The notes under the pieces were generated by a model, which saw only the letters and a program-made list of their open reading frames with translations, did not search any database and was not told where the DNA came from. Position numbers and translations under genes: made by a program. DNA of 64,000 bases from Blastomyces gilchristii SLH14081 (lineage: Eukaryota; Ascomycota; Eurotiomycetes; Onygenales; Ajellomycetaceae). The stretch spans positions 1 through 64,000 of the forward strand of contig NW_003101675.1 of NCBI RefSeq assembly GCF_000003855.2, written 5' to 3'. This document shows, in pieces, positions 57,151-64,000 of the stretch; position 1 is the first letter of the stretch, and the number at the start of each line of letters is the position of its first letter.

Positions 57151-58050
57151 CTGTAGTATATACCAATCACGTATCGTACATGTAAAAAGATAAATCTTGT
57201 CTTATTCTTCAAGATGGAGATGGGCGGACGCCTCTATATATATATATATACATACTTGTTTGTTTATTGTGATTGACTTTTACAGAAGAAAGAAGCAGAA
57301 GTCTTAGAAAGAAAGAGACAGAAGTCTCAGAAAGAGATGAAAGCTCTGAGAAGTATCAGATAGAGAAATAAGAATAGAGTGAAAGAAGAAAGAAGTAAAA
57401 GTCTCAGAAAGAAAGAAGTAAAAGCTCTGAGAAGTAGTAAGAATGAATATCACAGTCTCTCTGTCTGAAAAGAGACAGACATCTGAAAATGAGATGACAG
57501 AAAAAAAAAAAAAAATGAAGTTGAAAGAAGATGATAGAAATCACTAAATACTGTGAGTGTTAAATCTAATAAGAAATGAGTTAGACATTTTTCAGATGCA
57601 GGTTAATATTCTTCTTATGTGAGAGATGAGTAAGAAAGAAGTTGAAATAATAACATAATAATGACACAATGATAAAGAGTCTGAAACAACAAGGTGATAG
57701 ATATTATAGAGAATCTTTGTCTTTTGTGAATATTATATAAGTAAAGAAAGAGATTGAAACAATGAGACAATAATAAAACAATGACTATAAATGAGAGAAA
57801 GAGTCTGAGATAACAAGGTGATAGAAGTTATAAGAATGAATAAATAGATGAAAGATGAAGAACTGTAAAATTCAGAGTGAATGCAGATGAAAGAGAATAA
57901 GAGAATTAAGAATAATAAAGAAATAGATCTTCTGTCAGAAGACTGAGAGTGATGTGAGTGAATAATCTGTAAGTATATAATATGATCAGTCACTTCTCTC
58001 TTCTTATTTTTCTTTTCTTTTTCTTATTATCTTTTCATCATTATTCTCAT
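57151..58050. other. Mixed-composition junction and imperfect repeats
   Basis: 57,165-57,235 holds a few CpGs (at about 57,170, 57,175, 57,226, 57,230) and a TA run at 57,237-57,252, unlike the surrounding block. 57,280-57,430 has repeated GAAAGAAG/AGTCTCAGAAAG words. Two units containing AGAGTCTGARAYAACAAGGTGATAG start near 57,676 and 57,806. No protein relic recognised. Confidence 0.5.
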
Positions 58051-58054
58051 TATT

Positions 58055-59885
58055 ATGAAAAAATTTTCATTGAAATCTAGAGAACTTGCAGCAATGAGTT
58101 TAAGAAAGATATTCAGAATATCAGATGTAAGAGAAGTGATTGATCAGATTAATTATCTCAACAGAGATGATATAAGAAGAGTATTGAAAAGATTATTTCA
58201 GTTATTGAGTTAGAAAGAGTGTAATACTCTTCTTGAGACTGCAGAGAAGATAAATGAAATTGAAGAGTTAAGATCTCATTCTTCAATATCTAGAAGTAAT
58301 GAGAAAAAGATGATTGTATCTTGTTATTAGTTAACTAGGTTACATAGTCAGAAAGCTGCAGATGAGTTGATAAAGAAATCTGAGAGCAGAAGCTTAAAAG
58401 GTTCAGATGTGACTGTAGAGAGATTTAAATAGAAGTTTATTACATTATTCACTGAGCTGAAGAAGTTATAATCTTCAAATACATGTGAGTTCTCTGATGA
58501 AGATACAGATGCAGAGACAGTGACTGAAGATAAGATGAAGTTAATAGCTCAGATAGAAGTGAAAGTGAAGTCAGCAGTGAAAGATATTCATGAGAAGAAA
58601 GATGAAGAGAAATCAGAGCTTACTGAAGCAGCTAAACAGTGATAAAGAGATAGTCAGAAGTAATATAGTATATTAGAAGATAATATACTGAAGAGAACAG
58701 AATGAAAGAGAGTTATTAAAGATGATCAGATATTTTAACTATAAGATGTGACTTGTATATATTATCTACATCATGATGATAAAACTGATCTATACTTTTA
58801 AAAGAATAAGAAGCCAGCCTGGCTAAGTGTATTAATAATGCAGAATTCAACTGTAGAAGAACTTATAGACACTGTCTCAATCATTGAAAGACTTGTGAAA
58901 CACAGTGAGAAAATACTGTTTATAAACTGTGAATTTTTTGTTCTGCTCAGTCAGCAGTTAATCAAGCAGCTGAGATAAATATCTATACAATGAAAGTTGC
59001 AGTGACAGATAATAAATAATAACTTAATTACTCTGAGAACAGTTAATTTTAAAGATTCAGTCAATCAGAATATTATCATTCTTCAAACTTATGAAAAAGT
59101 AGTCTTTATGTCTTGTCAGTCTTGTACAGCAGGTCACAGATAATTTGAAGAGTATATAATTACTTTATCAGATGATAACTGAACTCAGCAGAGACATAGC
59201 ACTTGCATTAACTGTCAGTGAGATAATAAGAGTGTCTGCTGTTCTTTAAATTATTGTAGCTGATATGAGTTTGAAAAAAACACTGACAATCTGCTGTTTG
59301 AGAAAAGTATATCAGAGTTTGAGAAGACTGTGAGTGTGAACAGAGATAACACTATTAAAGATAGTGATACAGATGAAAATAATTTAATCTTTATTTCTGC
59401 TAAGAAGACACTTACTTTCTTAAAACAGAAGGCCTTGAGTTCAGTCACTCTGAAACCTATCAAGTGCATTCAAATTAGTGAGAAAGATGCTAGTTCAACT
59501 TCTGTCAAAGTGATCAAGAATATCAAGATAAGCAGCAGATGATAATCATTAATTTTATCTTTCAGAGATCAGACTATCAACTGTATGATACAGAATCTGA
59601 AGGTGTTGAAACAGTCATCTAATCTTGATAAATATAATCTGAATATCATACAGGCTGCGTGAAAGAAGTTAGACAAGATCAGAAAATTTACTAATGTAGT
59701 CTCAGCTGTGAATAATATCATCAATAATAATTATTTCTTCAAGCTGTCTAGTGAGGCATGCTTCAGCAATCTCATGAATAGCAGTCTATTAGCAGACATT
59801 GCATTCTGAGATGCATGTCTTGCTAAACAGAAGATGAAGCTGCAACATGAGCTTGAGAATGATTGATAAAAAACTTAAGATGAAT
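58055..59885 (+). pseudogene. Decayed Cys-rich gene, DUF3716-like, within repeat DNA
   Basis: From an ATG at 58,055 a long frame runs with few stops: MKKFSLKSRELAAMSL, AADELIKKSE and an acidic helical stretch. A frame change near 58,820 leads to a Cys/His cluster (KCINNAEFNCRRTYRHC). At 59,114-59,250 a second cluster reads C-x2-C-x9, then TCINC and CCSL. This resembles the fungal DUF3716 pattern (CxxC, then ACxxCx8CS) as I remember it. A Ser/Lys-rich tail of 70 codons (59,330-59,539) is still open. The stops and absence of CpG fit the same mutation process as the retroelements. The role of DUF3716 is unknown. It shows none of the reverse transcriptase or integrase features of its neighbours. 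Confidence 0.45.
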
Positions 59886-60059
59886 GTAATGAGTAAAAGA
59901 TCTCTGATTTTACTTTTCTTTATTCTGTTTTCTTCTTTTTTCTTTCTCTTCTACAGTCAGTAGTTAAAAATAGTAATAATGAATTTTCTCTTCTTTTCTT
60001 CTTTCTCTCTTTTTTCTTGTTACTTTTACTCATGACATTCTCTTTCTTATCTGTCTCTC

Positions 60060-61025
60060 TTAAACTTGATGTGATCATTCACAAGGTCTCTTGACTATGA
60101 AGACTTTGACAAGATCTGAAGTATTCTTCATGATCATATCAAGAGATTCTCAGATCAGATCTTTATATTCTCTTTACTTAATCTGAAGATATCTTTTTCT
60201 TCTCTCTGTGCATTTACTGATAATCTTTTCAATTTCAAATTGAGACTGATTAGTTACAATGACTGACTCTGAGAATAAATGTTCAAGGTCTGCAGAATAT
60301 AGAAGTGTTTTTTTCAAATAAATAATAGAAATAACAGAGTGCATGCATCACTTGAGAGAAAGTAATAGATAGAAGATAATATTGAAGACTTTTATAACAA
60401 TCTTAAATAGATCAGTTTACAGAGATGAGATCTTTGAAGATTCTTGAACAGTATATTCTTTCTCATTCTTACAGACCAGATTAAGAAAGACAAAGTCACT
60501 TATCTTGATAACTGATTGAGTGTGAAAGTGATTGAAGAATTCTATTATTTTGATCTTTACAAGAATGTATAAATCTAGAGTGTTCTGCTGTACAGTGTTA
60601 TAAACTGCAATAAATTCAGTCACATCTGCTGAGACTTCTTTATCTCTCAGCAGCAGTCATCTCAGCTTGACTTCTATAAGTAATTCAAATGAGAAGACTA
60701 CTACTGAGTGAGTGACTACTGAGTTCAGAACTCTTTTCATCTGATTGAGTAGAGTTCTTCAAGATAATTTGTACTTGTCTATGAGAAGTACTTATAAGAT
60801 GATTTCAATAGTGAGATTGATTCACTCACTCTGATCATTTGAATGAGAATTGTAGATAATTATCATTCAGCTCTTAATTCTCATCTGTTGAAGAATGCTT
60901 CTTCAGAATTATAATATGAATTTAGAATCTCTATCTGAGATAATAATCAGTGAAAGTTATCAGTGACAGACTACTTCTCTATAGAACTTTTTCACTTATT
61001 GTAGAGCATTTCATTTCTTTTATCT
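60060..61025 (-). mobile_element. Decayed chromovirus (Ty3/gypsy) integrase with chromodomain
   Basis: Minus-strand relic of the 3' end of a chromovirus pol. The integrase core is seen near 60,917-60,940 (RDSKF). The integrase C-terminal segment at about 60,340-60,600 includes TEFIAVYNTVQQNTLDL, ISDFVFLNL, FKIVIKV and HSVISI, a decayed GPY/F-type module. A chromodomain lies at about 60,130-60,247 (QFEIEKIISK, then KRYLQIK-stop-REY). A chromodomain after the integrase defines the chromovirus clade, which targets heterochromatin. The upstream pol genes are absent. The relic ends where the TGTCACGCC segment begins at 61,026. Confidence 0.75.
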
Positions 61026-61575
61026 TGTCACGCCTCTGACCGCGCTAAGACCCTGCTGCGGTTTCATACAGCTCATCACTTTCATGCGAATGATTTCATT
61101 CATCTCGCAGGCTGTCTGAACCGGTTTCCAACCACTCTATGACATCATTCAGATATATTATAGAAAGATCTGATTGATGAATATGAGAATCCCGCTTCTA
61201 TACAAGATTAGCGGATTACTTTTCCTTGGCAGTGAGACACTGCTGTGATATCACTTCAGCTATTCTCACTCATGAAATGAGAGAAGGGTATTCACTCATT
61301 ATTTATATAAAATAGCTAGATACTGGCTTCTTATCAAAGAAGTCAGTGATTTATTTTTTCTCTGACTAAAATACATATGAGAGTTACTGCATGTCTTATA
61401 TAATCTTCTTAGTATACTAAGTATCATATCTGTGATATTCTTACAATAATTCTGTAGTCTATAAGCTCACTATTTAAGCAAGATAGTTAAGCTCACTTAT
61501 ACAGCTTCTCAAATAACTATCTCTATATAATACTGCTGACTAGTCACTACTTCAGTTCTGTTATATTACAATTTA
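61026..61575 (+). repeat. Probable 5' LTR of the right-hand Ty3/gypsy element
   Basis: Begins TGTCACGCC at 61,026 and may end ...TATTACA near 61,570, giving TG...CA termini ahead of a gag relic on the same strand. The first 190 bp keep at least ten CpGs, in sharp contrast to all neighbouring DNA. The partner LTR is outside the window, so the ends are provisional. Confidence 0.45.
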
Positions 61576-61599
61576 AATTACTTAATCTGATTACAAGTT

Positions 61600-64000
61600 T
61601 GAATCAGTCAAGCTCTAATAGACTGATATAATCTTATATATTCACACTGAGACTGATCTGATCTCACTCTCTGAGAGAAACACTATATCATCTTCTAGAG
61701 TGTGTACATCTCTATCTCAGCAGAAATCTGAGATTTCTGAACTCACTGCACATTTTAACATGAGCTCTTCAATCACTCTGTTACTATCACAGTCTCTACA
61801 CATCTATATCTATCATGAAGATAGAGAGATTAAGATTGAAGATTCTCTGAGATATAAGAAAAATATCTTATCTGAATTTCACAGCTTTATCTATATTCTT
61901 GAACAGAAATTCCGCCTTAATCTGAGCCAGTATAATACTCATGAGATATAAGTAATATACACTGTCAATCTTCTTGAAGACATCTCTGCAACTACTTGAG
62001 TTATTAAGAAGAGAAAGCTTGAGTGTATTAATACTGTTATAACTTGAGAAGAATTCAAGAACTTTCTACTGAATTAAATCAAAGATTACTATAACTACAG
62101 CTTCACAGTGATACAGTAGTTCAACTCATTACATTAATAAGATAATAAGAATTCTTTCAATTTCAATGTAAGATTTGAAGAATATTGAGAGAAATTAACT
62201 GATGATTTGAATTAATTAAAAACACAGCTTTATCTCACAAAGCTGACTTACAAGGTGCAGATAATAATATCATAATATCAGAGTTCATTAATTAATCACA
62301 CTGAGCTTGTCAATCTGACTTTTCAAATTTATTTGAATAATTAATTCTCTGAGAAAAAGATCAATAAGATCTCTTCTAAGTAATTAATAACAGAATCTAA
62401 ATAATGCTATGACAGCTTCAGTGTAGAGAAAGTAAAGAAGAATTTCAAGTATTCTGATTCTTCACTCACTGTAAAGAAATGTTAAAAAAGATTTAATAAA
62501 AATCTCTATTTCAACTGCAGAGCTAATGATCACTATATCAGTGATTGTAAGAAGCTAAAGAAGAGAAGAAACTGAGAAGATATCTTCTTAAAGTTAACTT
62601 CTCTTCTGACAAATATATCTATAGAAGATAAAGAAGAGAAAGAAATGAAGAATTAATAATTCTTATATCTCTAAGTTCATGTTATAATCACAATATATAC
62701 TCTGAATAAGAAGATATCAGTGAGATACTTACTTAACTTCAGAGTGAATACTAATTTCATATTCTATTTCTTTTCTTTAATAAAGAATTGAAAGAAGATA
62801 GATTCATCAGATTATATGAAATTTACTGATGAAATAAAATATTATTATTTTAGTATAATTTAAGCAAAGTGTGTGACTACAGACTCAGAAGAAATCTTTA
62901 AAAAAAGTAGTCTACTTCTTCATATAGTTAATATTATAGATGAGAACATTATTCTAGATCTTCTATAATTAAGAGAAAACAATTCTTTTATTGACTGAGT
63001 CACTCAGATATGACAGTATCATCTCACTGATAAAGAGACAGTAATAGAGAAATCTGAAGAGTTTCATCAGAAGAATCTTGAGAAAAAGATAGAGTCAATA
63101 TACTGTATAGCAGATGACTGAGACTTGAGAATAGATGAAAAAGTCATCACTCTCACTACAAGATTAGCAGCAGTATTCATTATTGAAGATAGATGTATAT
63201 AATATCTCTTTACAGATTATAAGAATATCTTTTCAGAAAGAGAAGCAGCAAAGTTTTCTGATATTAAGATATAATATAAGATTCATCTTAAAGACAGTGT
63301 AATAATACTGTACAGATCTCTTTACAACTTATTTATAAAGAAATTGAATATTCTATGTAAATATCTTGAAGAAGCACAATTAAAGAACTGAATATACTTA
63401 TCAAAGAGTTCAGCAGAGATGTCTATACTCTTTATACTCAAGAAGAATGATAGGTTATATCTATGTATAGACTACAGAGATCTCAATAAGATGACAGTTA
63501 AGAATTACTATTCATTACTGTTAATTAATGAGATGATTAATCAATTATCTGAAGTAAAGATATTCTCAAAGATTGATATATAGAATGTCTATTATAGAAT
63601 CAGAGTTAATGAAGATAACATTTGAAAAACAGCTTTTTATATTAAATATAACAATTTTGAATATCTTGTTTTATCTTTTAATCTTTATAACACTTCAGTC
63701 ATCTTTCAGATCTATATAAATAAGACACTGTGAGACCTTGTCAACATCTTCTATATAGTATATCTGAATAACATTCTAATCTTCTTGAAATCAGAGAAAG
63801 AATATGATACTCATGTTCAAGAAGTGTTGAGTTACTTGAGACAGTTATTATTATTATTATTATTATTATTCTTCAATTATAGATGTATGCAGTCAGAGAC
63901 TATGACATCTACCTGAGAACTTTTAGTTCTCAGGGTTTTTCCTATATCTGTAAGGTTAACTATTATACATTCATCAATTTCAGATATGCAAAATCAGAAA
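61600..64000 (+). mobile_element. Decayed Ty3/gypsy gag-pol, truncated at window edge
   Basis: Plus-strand relic in canonical order. Gag runs from about 61,700. The zinc knuckle at 62,507-62,548 keeps C-x4-H-x4-C, but its first Cys reads Tyr (TAT). A protease-like region lies at about 62,700-63,120. Reverse transcriptase lies at about 63,400-63,850: KKNDRLYLCIDYRDLNKM, INEMINQLSEVKIFSKIDI, and the catalytic box reads YLNN at 63,761-63,772. An (ATT)n run at about 63,845-63,871 interrupts it. The start of the region after RT (NYYTFINF) is readable to the window end. Stops replace Trp/Gln/Arg codons throughout. Confidence 0.85.

Noticed and set aside
1..64000. CRISPR arrays, prophage, bacterial operons or a secondary-metabolite cluster
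   Set aside because: The window is fungal with spliced genes; no regularly spaced repeats, and no polyketide synthase, peptide synthetase, terpene synthase or tailoring enzyme is present.

Overview
The window is nuclear DNA of a filamentous ascomycete. Genes have short introns (mostly 60-180 nt) with GTAnGT donors and CTRAC branch points. Protein sequences resemble Eurotiomycetes. A gene-rich, GC-balanced core is flanked by extremely AT-rich, CpG-free blocks of decayed Ty3/gypsy elements. That two-compartment layout is known from Onygenales, especially Ajellomycetaceae such as Blastomyces; placing this window there is inference, not proof.

Layout. (1) 1-5,450: AT-rich block with a mutated Ty3/gypsy element on the minus strand (RNase H, reverse transcriptase, gag with zinc knuckle, probable LTR), then about 1 kb of TTAATTAA-type DNA. 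(2) 5,450-51,000: gene core. In order: CK2 regulatory beta subunit (+), bZIP factor (+), branched-chain aminotransferase (-), SCY1-like pseudokinase (+), dipeptidyl peptidase III (+), a conserved small fungal protein (+), SNF5/Sfh1 chromatin-remodelling subunit (-), Whi2-like BTB protein (-), peroxin Pex20 (-), Sec13 (+), an F-box protein (-), and a large disordered fungal protein with an N-terminal hydrophobic segment (-). Two stretches of about 5 kb on either side of the bZIP gene hold no gene I can support. (3) 51,000-55,850: gene-free, rich in microsatellites, homopolymers and the nonamer TACTCCGTA. (4) 55,850-64,000: second AT-rich block with a layered set of relics: a pogo/Fot1-like DDE transposase (-), a Cys-rich gene resembling DUF3716 (+), a chromovirus integrase with chromodomain (-), and a Ty3/gypsy element (+) whose LTR appears inserted beside that integrase and runs off the window.

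Exon joins were worked out by hand from splice signals, reading phase and conserved protein sequence. They differ from simple open frames at many places: a GC-AG intron in the aminotransferase, an initiator-codon-only exon in Sec13, a zinc finger split over two exons in Sfh1, and 37-nt and 21-nt exons in Whi2. The genes are housekeeping and do not form a biosynthetic cluster. Two neighbouring pairs share divergent promoters (aminotransferase/SCY1 and Pex20/Sec13), and the first carries two Gcn4/CpcA-type sites.

The most unusual signals are the CpG/CpC-directed mutation pattern of the AT blocks, a CpG-bearing patch inside the right block at a likely LTR start, a decayed host-type Cys-rich gene within repeat DNA, and a dispersed near-palindromic nonamer confined to non-coding DNA.
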